26,515 nt of DNA from CAZTII01 sp964613305 (GTDB taxonomy: Bacteria; Bacillota_I; Bacilli_A; Erysipelotrichales; Erysipelotrichaceae). The DNA lies in the NCBI GenBank assembly GCA_964613305.1, contig CAZTII010000020.1, positions 1 through 26,515 of the forward strand. The letters are read 5' to 3'. Under the pieces are notes generated by a model. The model had not been told where the DNA came from. It did not search any database and saw nothing but the letters and a program-made list of their open reading frames with translations. This document shows positions 1 through 7,381 of the stretch, one piece after another. Both the position numbers and the translations under genes were made by a program. Numbering within the stretch: the stretch's first letter is position 1; every line of letters starts with the position of its first letter.

Positions 1-185
1 TCAACAATTACTTATTTTTACAAGAGATGTTTACACATAAATATTGACACTACCGTTAAAAATGACATGGTTAGAAAACAGTGTTCAATGTTTACTTTTT
101 TCACCCATTATAATACAACTAATTGTTTAGGTTGACAGTCAAACGATGACCGATAAATTGTAAACTAACTTATGGAGGGATTGTT
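1..185. other. AT-rich region with a degenerate coding trace
   Basis: No complete gene is visible here. On the plus strand frame 1 is open from the window edge to a TGA at about 133-135. Within it, bases 50-69 repeat bases 1385-1404 with one mismatch, and both copies read TTVxNDMxR in the equivalent frame. The stretch may therefore be the tail or relic of a gene that begins outside the window. The end of the region carries a good ribosome binding site (TGGAGGG) for the small ORF at 186. Confidence 0.3.
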
Positions 186-347
186 ATGACGCAAAAATTA
201 AACTGGCTATATAGAGAAAAAGACGTCCTACTCACTAGCGCCAAAATAGGTATGGACCATCTAGAAAGCGAGTTTGGCAACTGCGGTATCCGTATAAACA
301 AAAGTGGAGTTTTTACTGTGAATTATTCGCGTAGCAAGTTGGTGTAG
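186..347 (+). CDS. Small hypothetical protein, 53 aa
   Basis: An ATG at 186 follows TATGGAGGGATTGTT, an excellent Shine-Dalgarno site with good spacing. The frame runs 53 codons to a TAG at 345-347. The product is polar and mixed in charge (it begins MTQKLNWLYREKD) with no signal peptide or membrane segment, and I do not recognise a family. After the TAG the same frame stays open for another 29 codons to a second TAG at 435-437, so this may be the front of an 83-codon gene cut by a nonsense mutation. By eye the stretch looks richer in G+C than its neighbours, which could mean recent acquisition. The strong ribosome binding site supports translation; the lack of a recognisable family argues for caution. 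Confidence 0.4.
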   Translation: MTQKLNWLYREKDVLLTSAKIGMDHLESEFGNCGIRINKSGVFTVNYSRSKLV

Positions 348-513
348 CATTGCAAAGCAGTTGATATGGTCTCTTTCGAGCAACATATAGTAAGAAACCA
401 TTCCTATACCCATCGAAAACATTTAGGAGCGTATTAGACTGAGGACGTTAGCTCTGATAATATTTTTCCAATGTGATTAATTTACACCTACATACATATA
501 ATAAGTGCAGAAA
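348..513. other. Non-coding or degenerate spacer
   Basis: This holds the open continuation of the small ORF after its TAG, up to 437, and then AT-rich sequence down to the 3' end of the nitroreductase-like gene. I see no convincing rho-independent terminator for that gene. An inverted pair TGCAG/CTGCA brackets its stop codon but has no T-tract. Confidence 0.3.
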
Positions 514-1269
514 CTATATTTGATAAACTGCAACCAATGTCATTTCATCATCACAGCCATTATCTTTATATAACTTTACATCATAGCTAATATCATTGTA
601 AGCCAAACAAATATCCAAGAAACACAAGAAAATACCTATATCAATTTGATTGTAGTAAACCACTTGATCGACAGGCATTATACCGCGTTTTCCACATTTC
701 TTATATCGAAATATTTTGATTTTACTATCAGAATAATCCACAAACCATGGTTGCGTGTTGCACGCACTTGGTGCAAATCGTACAATATCGGTTACTCCTT
801 TAATTAGTTCACCACGCCAGATTTCATCAATCGATTTACGTTTGCTCTTGAACATATCTTTTCGAAATTTTTTCTCGTTACCAATTTTAGAAATTGCCAT
901 CATTATGACAAAATGAAGTCCATCAAGCAATGGTTCACTTATTTTACCTATTCCAAACCATAATGTACCGATATTTTTTGAAACCAAATATAAATCCAAT
1001 TGTTCCCCTAAATAACCTATATTTTGCAAATAGTTATCATTTTTCTCACTATAAAACAAAATACAATATTCCTGACCTCTCTTACAGGAGGTTTCATCTG
1101 CGTGAATAATTTTAATTTTCGTTCTAATATTTGAACACAAAGGAATAAGATTTCTACATGTTTCCTCAATTTCAGACAATTCTTGTTGGCTTATTTTTTC
1201 GTCACCGATATCGCGAAATAGATGAAAAGACTTTCTTTTAAAAATCGCATTATAGTAAATACCATTCAT
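514..1269 (-). CDS. Nitroreductase-like (putative TM nitroreductase family) protein
   Basis: A 251-residue protein resembling the flavin-dependent nitroreductase superfamily, in particular the TM1586-type putative nitroreductases. These have two tandem half-domains and are thought to bind FMN and reduce nitro or quinone compounds. The N-terminal half opens with an RKS-F signature typical of the fold. The C-terminal half contains RFAPSACNTQPW (about residues 164-175), the usual APSA-NxQPW flavin-binding segment, here with Cys before Asn. It is cytoplasmic, with no signal peptide. The start is supported by AGGAGGTAATAG immediately upstream. It stands alone: the next gene in the same orientation is more than 3 kb away in transcription order, and a palindrome at 1287-1298 lies just upstream of the ribosome binding site. 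Substrate cannot be predicted. Confidence 0.75.
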   Translation of the reverse strand: MNGIYYNAIFKRKSFHLFRDIGDEKISQQELSEIEETCRNLIPLCSNIRTKIKIIHADETSCKRGQEYCILFYSEKNDNYLQNIGYLGEQLDLYLVSKNIGTLWFGIGKISEPLLDGLHFVIMMAISKIGNEKKFRKDMFKSKRKSIDEIWRGELIKGVTDIVRFAPSACNTQPWFVDYSDSKIKIFRYKKCGKRGIMPVDQVVYYNQIDIGIFLCFLDICLAYNDISYDVKLYKDNGCDDEMTLVAVYQI

Positions 1270-1286
1270 ACTATTACCTCCTAAAA

Positions 1287-1298
1287 TACCGTACGGTA
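1287..1298. promoter_or_regulatory. 12-bp palindrome upstream of the nitroreductase gene
   Basis: TACCGTACGGTA is a perfect palindrome 18 bases before the start codon of the nitroreductase-like gene and about 45 bases before the divergent small transcript unit at 1331. Short perfect palindromes in this position are typical operators of TetR- or MarR-type repressors controlling oxidoreductases. No such regulator gene is visible in the window, so the binding protein is unknown. Confidence 0.45.
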
Positions 1299-1344
1299 AT
1301 TAAAAAAATAATACAATACAATTTTAAAAACGGGTAGGACTTCT

Positions 1345-1437
1345 ATGGAGCAATTCGGTAAAGCGAACTACCCACAACAAACAACTACCGTTAACAATGA
1401 CATGATGCGTGAAAATCAATCTGCAGCAATGCAGTAA
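1345..1437 (+). CDS. Possible 30-residue peptide gene
   Basis: ATG at 1345 opens a 30-codon frame ending in TAA at 1435-1437. It is preceded at six bases by GGGTAGG, a weak ribosome binding site, and followed by a clear terminator. The product begins MEQFGKANYPQQ, is rich in Gln, Asn and Thr, and ends SAAMQ. The ribosome binding site could be hidden by pairing of GGGTAG with CTACCC inside the gene. The central TTVNNDMMR motif is echoed by TTVKNDMVR near the left edge of the window (bases 49-75), with different codons for Arg. That hints at a coding relationship. Function unknown; the stretch could equally be non-coding RNA. Confidence 0.3.
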   Translation: MEQFGKANYPQQTTTVNNDMMRENQSAAMQ

Positions 1438-1454
1438 AATCGCCACATTGTGGT

Positions 1455-1475
1455 GCCTCGTAGGAGGCTTTTTTT
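1455..1475 (+). terminator. Rho-independent terminator
   Basis: A five-pair GC-rich stem (GCCTC/GAGGC, loop GTAG) is followed directly by seven T. It ends the small plus-strand unit that starts near 1331. Confidence 0.75.
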
Positions 1476-1632
1476 ATATATTAACTTTAACATAATTATA
1501 ATGATATAACAATATTTATAACTATTTTATCCTATTTATATGTTATTTTATGAATTATTACTAAACAGTTTACAAACTATGCTTATATATGTATCACGTT
1601 ATCAATCTAAAACTTCAAAAATTTTATATTAA

Positions 1633-1670
1633 TAAAAAAAGTGATTCGCTTTTACGCAAATCACTTTTTT
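1633..1670. terminator. Bidirectional terminator after the P-type ATPase gene
   Basis: A nine-pair stem (GTGATTTGC/GCGAATCAC read on the minus strand) is flanked by A and T runs on both sides, so it can end transcription from either strand. It lies four bases beyond the stop codon of the ATPase gene. Confidence 0.85.
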
Positions 1671-1673
1671 AAT

Positions 1674-4274
1674 TTATTCTTTATTTTTTCCTGTTACAGC
1701 TTTAATTACTTCTAATACTGGAACTGGGATAAATGCTAAACCTAAGGCAGTCATTAAATAATTCATTGCTAAAGGTTCAGTTTTAAATACAGTGTTGATA
1801 CCTGGAACATACATTACACCAAACAATGAAATCATACCAACGAAGAATGCACCCCATAAGAACTTATTAGAGAAAATAGTTTTATTTAAGATAGAGTGAT
1901 CACTCTTAATGTTGAATGAGTGGAATAATTGAGATGCAGCTAAGGTAAAGAATGCCATTGTCATACCAATTTCATGAGTATCTTTGTTACCAATGATGTA
2001 TGAAATCAATGTGATTGAACCAATCATTACACCTTGCCATCCAATTGTCCATCCTAAGTTATGAGCAAAGAAGCTTTCTGTCTTAGGACGTGGTTTATTT
2101 TTCATAACGCTATCTTCAACTGGTTCCATACCTAATGCAAAGGCAGGAAGTGTATCTGTTACTAAGTTAACCCATAATAAGTGGATTGGAAGTAGAGGAA
2201 CACCTAAATTCCAACCTAAGACACTTAAAATTGATGCGACGAAGATTGTAATTACTTCACCAATGTTACATGATAATAAGAATTGAACGTCTTTTTTAAT
2301 GTTGTTGTAAATACCACGACCTTCTTTAACCGCATTAATAATTGTAGCAAAGTTATCATCCACTAAAATCATATCAGCCGCGCCTTTAGTAACGTCAGTA
2401 CCAGTAATACCCATTGCACAACCAATGTCAGCTGCTTTTAATGCTGGAGAATCGTTTACACCATCTCCTGTCATCGCTACAACGTGACCTTTCTTTTGCC
2501 ATGCATTAACAATTCGAACTTTATGTTCTGGAGCAACACGAGCATATACAGCGATATGATCGATTTCTTGTTGTAATTGTTCTTCATCCATTTTATTTAG
2601 ATCATTACCAGTAATCGCTCTTAAACCATTTTCAAGAATCCCAAGTTCTAATGCAATTGCTTTAGCTGTTGTAATATGGTCACCAGTAATCATTACAGTA
2701 CGGATTCCACCCATTTTAGCTTCAGCAACAGCTACTTTTACTTCTGGTCTTGGTGGGTCAATCATACCGATTAATCCAACAAAAGTCATATCTTTTTCAA
2801 TATTTTCTGATTCAAGCATTACAGGAACACTATCCCATTTACGGTAAGCAACCGCAAGAACACGTAATGCTTGTTTTGCCATATCTTCATTAATTTCTAA
2901 CGCATCTTTAGGAGTATTTGTACATTTTCCCATAATAACATCAGGTGCACCCTTAGTAATAGAAATAACACCATCTTTTGTTTCATAGAAAACAGTCATC
3001 ATTTTACGTGTAGAATCAAAGCCAATTTCATTACAACGTTTGTTAATAACGTATAAGTCTTCTTTTTTATCACCCATTTTGAAACTTGCTTCAACCATAG
3101 CAGTTTCTGTTGGGTCACCAATTAAGCGAACTTCACCATCAACTAACTTAATTTCAGCATCAGTACATAAAGTAAAGTGTTTTAATAAATCACGAACTTC
3201 TTCGCTACCTTTACCATCAAAATATTGCATACCTTCTTTTAAAGAATATGTTTTTACCACAGTCATCTTATTTTGTGTAAGAGTACCAGTTTTATCACTA
3301 CAAACAACACTTGCACAACCTAATGTTTCAACAGCTGGTAGTTTTCTAACGATAGCATTTTTCTTAACCATTTTAGAAACACCAAGAGCCAATACTACTG
3401 TAACCATTGCCGCTAAACCTTCAGGAATTGCTGCTACAGCTAAAGCGATAGCTGTTTTAAATGAATCTAAAATAGATAATCCAGAAACCCACTCTAAACC
3501 AAATACAATCACACAGATTGCAATACACATAATACCGATTACTTTACCAATTTGGTTCAATTGAATTTGAAGCGGTGTAATTTCTTTTTCAGCTTCCATT
3601 AACATCTTAGCAATTTTACCAACTTCATTTTTCATACCTACTGTCGTAACAACGATTTGCCCACGACCATATGTACAATATGTACTCGCAAAAACCATGT
3701 TTCTTTGATCACCAAGAGGAACTTCTTGATTTTCAATCGCCGCACTTCTTTTATTTACTGGTAGAGATTCCCCTGTTAAAGCACTTTCATCTACTTGTAA
3801 ATTATGAGATTCTAACACACGACCATCTGTAGGAACGTAATCCCCTGCTTCAAGAATAACAATATCACCAACAACTAATTCTCTTGCTGGAACAACTGTT
3901 TTCTCCCCATTACGAATAACCTTAGCATTTGGGGCACTCATTTTCTTTAATGCTTCTAATGATTTTTCCGCATTATTTTCTTGAATAATACCTAAAACTG
4001 CATTTAATAAAACAACGACGATAATTACTAAACTGTCAATCCACTCATGTGGGTCAACGATGATTGAAATTGTAGCGGCGATGATTAATAAAACAGTTAA
4101 AGGATCTTTGAACTGTTCTAAAAATTTCATCAACATCGATTCTTTTTCTTCTTCATCCAACTCATTAAAACCACATTGTTGACGAATCACTTCAATTCGA
4201 TCATTTTGTAAACCATACTGCTCATTTGTTTGAAGTTCGCTGATTACTACTTCTTTTTCCTGGTTATAAAACAT
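1674..4274 (-). CDS. P-type cation ATPase, type II (Ca2+/Mn2+ exporting)
   Basis: An 866-residue type IIA P-type ATPase, close in length to bacterial SERCA-like pumps. It couples ATP hydrolysis to export of a divalent cation across the cell membrane. Visible motifs are actuator TGES (167-170), PEGL in M4 (284-287, Glu285), phosphorylation site SDKTGT (Asp327), KGAP in the nucleotide domain (441-444) and TGDGVND (602-608). M5 has NIGE (Asn670, Glu673) and M6 has NLVTD (Asn703, Thr706, Asp707), the residues that bind Ca2+ in SERCA. About ten membrane segments are expected. TAAGGAGG precedes the ATG. By sequence it would be called a calcium pump. The leader, however, carries an Mn2+-sensing riboswitch, so the physiological job is probably Mn2+ (or mixed Mn2+/Ca2+) efflux. 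It is a single-gene transcription unit with its own promoter and terminator. Confidence 0.95.
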   Translation of the reverse strand: MFYNQEKEVVISELQTNEQYGLQNDRIEVIRQQCGFNELDEEEKESMLMKFLEQFKDPLTVLLIIAATISIIVDPHEWIDSLVIIVVVLLNAVLGIIQENNAEKSLEALKKMSAPNAKVIRNGEKTVVPARELVVGDIVILEAGDYVPTDGRVLESHNLQVDESALTGESLPVNKRSAAIENQEVPLGDQRNMVFASTYCTYGRGQIVVTTVGMKNEVGKIAKMLMEAEKEITPLQIQLNQIGKVIGIMCIAICVIVFGLEWVSGLSILDSFKTAIALAVAAIPEGLAAMVTVVLALGVSKMVKKNAIVRKLPAVETLGCASVVCSDKTGTLTQNKMTVVKTYSLKEGMQYFDGKGSEEVRDLLKHFTLCTDAEIKLVDGEVRLIGDPTETAMVEASFKMGDKKEDLYVINKRCNEIGFDSTRKMMTVFYETKDGVISITKGAPDVIMGKCTNTPKDALEINEDMAKQALRVLAVAYRKWDSVPVMLESENIEKDMTFVGLIGMIDPPRPEVKVAVAEAKMGGIRTVMITGDHITTAKAIALELGILENGLRAITGNDLNKMDEEQLQQEIDHIAVYARVAPEHKVRIVNAWQKKGHVVAMTGDGVNDSPALKAADIGCAMGITGTDVTKGAADMILVDDNFATIINAVKEGRGIYNNIKKDVQFLLSCNIGEVITIFVASILSVLGWNLGVPLLPIHLLWVNLVTDTLPAFALGMEPVEDSVMKNKPRPKTESFFAHNLGWTIGWQGVMIGSITLISYIIGNKDTHEIGMTMAFFTLAASQLFHSFNIKSDHSILNKTIFSNKFLWGAFFVGMISLFGVMYVPGINTVFKTEPLAMNYLMTALGLAFIPVPVLEVIKAVTGKNKE

Positions 4275-4293
4275 ACCTTCTCCTCCTTAGCGT

Positions 4294-4428
4294 AAAAAAA
4301 AGCAAGACAAAATCTCATGTACATGAGATAGGTCTTGCTTATCACTTCTGATCATTGTATCCGGGTATTTCTACCGTGTTGACGAATACAATCACAATTA
4401 CTTGTGAGCTACTCCCCTATTAGGACAA
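4294..4428 (-). promoter_or_regulatory. yybP-ykoY family Mn2+ riboswitch with terminator platform
   Basis: The ATPase leader, read on the minus strand, has the hallmarks of the yybP-ykoY aptamer. AGGGGAGTAGC lies near its 5' end, TCAACACGG in the middle and AGCAAGACC at the 3' end (4331-4339). The 3' AGCAAGAC segment can alternatively pair with GTCTTGCT in a long hairpin (4294-4340) followed by eight T. That hairpin is a terminator mutually exclusive with the aptamer stem. In known members Mn2+ stabilises the aptamer and allows read-through, so the switch should turn the pump on when Mn2+ is high. Identification is from memory of the consensus; a covariance-model search was not run. Confidence 0.85.
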
Positions 4429-4432
4429 GGGA

Positions 4433-4461
4433 AGTATACAGGAGTTAAAATCCAATGTCAA
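4433..4461 (-). promoter_or_regulatory. Promoter of the P-type ATPase gene
   Basis: On the minus strand, TTGACA (4456-4461) and TATACT (4433-4438) are separated by 17 bases, a near-consensus vegetative promoter. Transcription would begin near 4426, exactly at the 5' border of the riboswitch. Confidence 0.88.
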
Positions 4462-4550
4462 GCGCTTTCAGTGTTAAATTTAATAAAATTTTACCTTAAA
4501 ACAGTCTATTCATGATTATTAAAAAAATGATGTATACAAGATAATTAATG

Positions 4551-4572
4551 AAAGAAAACCGTGATTTCACGG
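4551..4572 (-). terminator. Terminator after adhE
   Basis: On the minus strand CCGTG-AAAT-CACGG is followed by TTTTCTTTC. It starts four bases beyond the adhE stop codon. Confidence 0.75.
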
Positions 4573-4575
4573 CTT

Positions 4576-7236
4576 CTAAATTCCTTTATATGCTTTTCTA
4601 ATAATGTCTTTAATATCTTCAACCATCGGAACGCGAGGATTTGCAGGAGAACATTGATCACCATAAGCTAAGTATGCAACTTTTGATAAATTAGCTTCTA
4701 AATCTTCAAGTTTAATACCTTGTGCTTCAAATGACATCTTAATTCCACAATCTTTACCAAGGTTGCCACAAGCTGCAGCATACATCTCAACACCTTCCGC
4801 AACCGTATTAAACTTACAACCGATCATTTTAGCCAATTCAGCATATTTCTCATCCGCTTTATAGTAATTATATTTTGGCCAAATACCAGGTTTATCTGAT
4901 TTTTCACCATTATAACGAATAACATGAGGCATTAAAATAGCATTACAACGACCATGAGGAACATGGAATTCAGCACCCATCTTATGAGCGATAGAGTGAT
5001 TTACACCTAAGAACGCATTCGCAAACGCCATACCAGCAAGAGTAGCCGCATTATGCATCTTTTCACGAGCTTCAAAATCATTTTTACCATTGTTTACCGC
5101 ACGAGGTAAATATTCAAATACCATTTTAATCGCTTGTAAACACAAACCATCAGTAAAGTCATTCGCTAACACTGAAACATATGCTTCTGTCGCATGAGTC
5201 AATACGTCCATTCCAGTATCCGCAGTAATATGAGGCGGCAAGTTAACAGTCAACGCTGGGTCAATAATCGCAACTGTCGGTGTTAAACTATAATCAGCCA
5301 ATGGATATTTCTTGCCTTCTTCTTTATCAGTAATAACCGCAAATGGTGTAACTTCCGAACCTGTACCTGATGTTGTAGGAATACATACTAATTTACTCTT
5401 TTTACCTAATTCNNNNNNNNNNGGATATCTAAATGCACGTTTTCTAATATCCATAAATTTTTGTTTTAAATCATCAAAATCAACATCCGGTTGTTCATAG
5501 AAAATCCACATACCCTTAGCCGCATCCATTGGTGAACCACCACCAATCGCAATGATTGTATCTGGTCTAAATGCTTCCATCAAGGAAAGACCTTTTTTCA
5601 CTGTTTGAATGCTTGGATCTGGTTCAACATCACAGAATAATTGAACTTGTACTTTATTACGGCGATTTTCTAATTGATCAGTAACACGAGTCACATAACC
5701 TAAGTCAACCATAGAACGGTCTGTTACGATAAATACACGTTCTACATCATGCATTGACTTTAAGTATTCAATGGAATCTCTTTCAAAATAAATCTTAGAT
5801 GGAACTTTAAACCATTGCATATTATTTCTCCTTCGTCCAATTTTCTTAATGTTAAGCAAGTTGATTGCACTGACATTATCTGATGTAGAGTTATGACCAT
5901 AAGAACCACAACCTAATGTCAACGAAGGAATAAATGAATTGTACACATTCCCAATACCACCAAACGTACTTGGAGAATTCCAAATAATACGACAAGCTTT
6001 CATACGAATACCAAAATCTTTCGCAACTTGTGCATTTTCGGTATGAATTGTAGCACTATGACCAACACCATGGAACATTACCATAGCTTCTGATTTATTA
6101 AATCCATCTTCAATCGATTCAGATTTTAATACAGCTAACACTGGTGATAATTTTTCACGAGTAAGTGGTTCATTTGGACCAACTTCACTACATTCAACCG
6201 CAAGAATACTTGTCTTAGAATCTACTTTAAATCCAGCTTGTTCAGCAATCCATGCTGCGCTTCTACCAACAACAGCAGGGTTTAATTTAGCGTTATTAAC
6301 ATCTTTACTAAATGCAGTAACACCGAATAAATATTTTTCCAATAATTCTTTTTCTTTTTTATTTACAAACACAACACGATAATCTTTAAAATAAGCAATC
6401 GCATCATCATATACTTCCTTATCAATAATTACCGCTTGTTCACTAGCACAAATCATACCGTTATCAAATGCTTTCGATAAACAAATATCATTTACTGCTT
6501 GACGTAAATTTGCTGTTGTTTCAATGTACGCTGGAACATTACCAGCACCTACACCTAAAGCTGGTTTACCACAACTATAAGCAGCTTTCACCATTGCATT
6601 ACCACCAGTTGCTAAAATAGTCGCAACATCAGGATGATTCATCAAAGCATTTGTTGCCTCCATGCTTGGAACTTCAATCCACTGAATACAATTTTTAGGT
6701 GCCCCAGCGGCGATTGCAGCATCATAAACAACCTGAGCCGCTGCCTTTGAACATTCTTGCGCATTCGGATGGAAACCAAAAATAATTGGATTACGTGTTT
6801 TCAAACAAATTAATGATTTAAAAATTACTGTCGATGTTGGATTAGTAACGGGAGTAACACCTGCCACGACACCTACTGGCTCAGCAACATACGTAAGTCC
6901 AGAAACATCATCTTCCTCAATAACACCAACTGTTTTTAAATGACGCATATGATTTACAACATACTCACAAGCAAATAAATTCTTTGTCGCCTTATCTTCA
7001 AATACACCACGCTTAGTTTCTTCAACCGCTAACTTAGCTAAGTCACCGTGCATATCTAATGTCGCAACCGAACATTTCGCAACAATATAATCTATTTTTG
7101 CTTGGTCAAATGAAGCATACTCATCCAATGCAACCAACGCTTTAATTACTTTTTCATTTACTTCAGCAACACTAGTTGGACCAACTACAACTTCTTTGTC
7201 TTTAATTTCTTGAACGTCTTCTTTTTTGTTAACCAT
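4576..7236 (-). CDS. adhE: Bifunctional aldehyde-alcohol dehydrogenase AdhE
   Basis: An 886-residue fusion of a CoA-acylating aldehyde dehydrogenase (about 1-450) and an iron-dependent alcohol dehydrogenase (about 475-886). It reduces acetyl-CoA to acetaldehyde and then ethanol, regenerating NAD+ in fermentation, and usually forms cytoplasmic spirosome filaments. The acylating catalytic Cys is Cys263 in FDNGMICASEQ. The ADH half has the NAD-binding GGGSPMDAAK (565-574), and Asp677, His681, His747 and His761 fit the iron ligands with family spacing. AGGAGG precedes the ATG. Ten N (5413-5422) fall in the ADH half around residues 605-608. The N-run keeps the frame, but comparison with relatives (RY/F-P-x-LG) suggests only a Pro should lie between RY and ELG, so the run is probably an arbitrary gap. 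The promoter region carries Rex-like and cre-like sites. Confidence 0.97.
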   Translation of the reverse strand: MVNKKEDVQEIKDKEVVVGPTSVAEVNEKVIKALVALDEYASFDQAKIDYIVAKCSVATLDMHGDLAKLAVEETKRGVFEDKATKNLFACEYVVNHMRHLKTVGVIEEDDVSGLTYVAEPVGVVAGVTPVTNPTSTVIFKSLICLKTRNPIIFGFHPNAQECSKAAAQVVYDAAIAAGAPKNCIQWIEVPSMEATNALMNHPDVATILATGGNAMVKAAYSCGKPALGVGAGNVPAYIETTANLRQAVNDICLSKAFDNGMICASEQAVIIDKEVYDDAIAYFKDYRVVFVNKKEKELLEKYLFGVTAFSKDVNNAKLNPAVVGRSAAWIAEQAGFKVDSKTSILAVECSEVGPNEPLTREKLSPVLAVLKSESIEDGFNKSEAMVMFHGVGHSATIHTENAQVAKDFGIRMKACRIIWNSPSTFGGIGNVYNSFIPSLTLGCGSYGHNSTSDNVSAINLLNIKKIGRRRNNMQWFKVPSKIYFERDSIEYLKSMHDVERVFIVTDRSMVDLGYVTRVTDQLENRRNKVQVQLFCDVEPDPSIQTVKKGLSLMEAFRPDTIIAIGGGSPMDAAKGMWIFYEQPDVDFDDLKQKFMDIRKRAFRYXXXXELGKKSKLVCIPTTSGTGSEVTPFAVITDKEEGKKYPLADYSLTPTVAIIDPALTVNLPPHITADTGMDVLTHATEAYVSVLANDFTDGLCLQAIKMVFEYLPRAVNNGKNDFEAREKMHNAATLAGMAFANAFLGVNHSIAHKMGAEFHVPHGRCNAILMPHVIRYNGEKSDKPGIWPKYNYYKADEKYAELAKMIGCKFNTVAEGVEMYAAACGNLGKDCGIKMSFEAQGIKLEDLEANLSKVAYLAYGDQCSPANPRVPMVEDIKDIIRKAYKGI
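5413..5422. other. Assembly gap of ten N inside adhE
   Basis: Ten undetermined bases interrupt the iron-ADH half of adhE. A round length of ten is typical of a scaffolding placeholder. The true length is unknown and may be about one base, judging from how relatives align across the site. Confidence 0.95.
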
Positions 7237-7261
7237 AATTTCCTCCTATTGTGAAAGATTT

Positions 7262-7279
7262 CTCTTAACACATTAAGAG
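7262..7279. promoter_or_regulatory. Inverted repeat over the adhE start site
   Basis: CTCTTAA-CACA-TTAAGAG is a perfect seven-base inverted repeat with a four-base spacer. It overlaps the -10 element and the expected transcription start of adhE, a position where a bound repressor would block transcription. The binding protein is not identifiable from the window. Confidence 0.4.
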
Positions 7280-7306
7280 TATAACAAACAAAAAAGAAGA
7301 TGACAA
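7278..7306 (-). promoter_or_regulatory. Promoter of adhE
   Basis: On the minus strand TTGTCA (7301-7306) and TATACT (7278-7283) are 17 bases apart, a strong vegetative promoter. Transcription should start near 7271, about 35 bases before the start codon. Confidence 0.82.
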
Positions 7307-7312
7307 GAAGTT

Positions 7313-7330
7313 TTGTTATTTATTTCACAA
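7313..7330. promoter_or_regulatory. Rex-like operator upstream of adhE
   Basis: TTGTTA-TTTATT-TCACAA has the size and half-sites of a redox repressor Rex operator (TTGTTA and TTGTGA as inverted halves, one mismatch between them). It lies seven bases upstream of the adhE -35 element. Rex senses NADH/NAD+ and commonly controls adhE in fermenting Firmicutes, so control by redox state is a reasonable inference. Confidence 0.55.
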
Positions 7331-7374
7331 GTAAACGGTTACATCAAAATTTATTTTTATTGTAACCGTTTACT
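7330..7374. promoter_or_regulatory. Paired cre-like boxes forming a 13-bp inverted repeat
   Basis: GTAAACGGTTACA (7331-7343) and TGTAACCGTTTAC (7361-7373) are perfect inverted copies 17 bases apart. Each, with one flanking base, matches the CcpA cre consensus TGWAANCGNTNWCA at 13 of 14 positions. They could recruit CcpA or another LacI-family regulator to the adhE promoter about 25 bases away. The same sequence also forms a hairpin eight bases after the stop codon of the DUF2130 gene, but without a T-tract. Confidence 0.55.
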
Positions 7375-7381
7375 TATATTC

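Larger units (their letters stand above)
1331..1475 (+). ncRNA. Small structured, terminated transcript unit
   Basis: This 145-base stretch is rich in possible hairpins on the plus strand. GGGTAG (1332-1337) can pair with CTACCC (1368-1373). CTGCA-GCAA-TGCAG (1421-1434) has a GNRA tetraloop. CGCCAC/GTGGTG (1441-1455) follows, and finally a terminator, GCCTC/GAGGC plus seven T. It does not lead into any downstream plus-strand gene, so a riboswitch seems unlikely. It is either a small RNA or the transcript of a short peptide gene (1345-1437). I do not recognise it as a known RNA family. Confidence 0.35.

Noticed and set aside
3040..3564. Plus-strand 174-codon frame opposite the P-type ATPase gene
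   Set aside because: It is a shadow of the conserved ATPase coding strand, has no ribosome binding site and no recognisable product.
7331..7373. Hairpin after the DUF2130 gene as a rho-independent terminator
   Set aside because: The stem is perfect but no T-tract follows on the minus strand, and each arm matches a cre box, so a regulatory reading is better supported.
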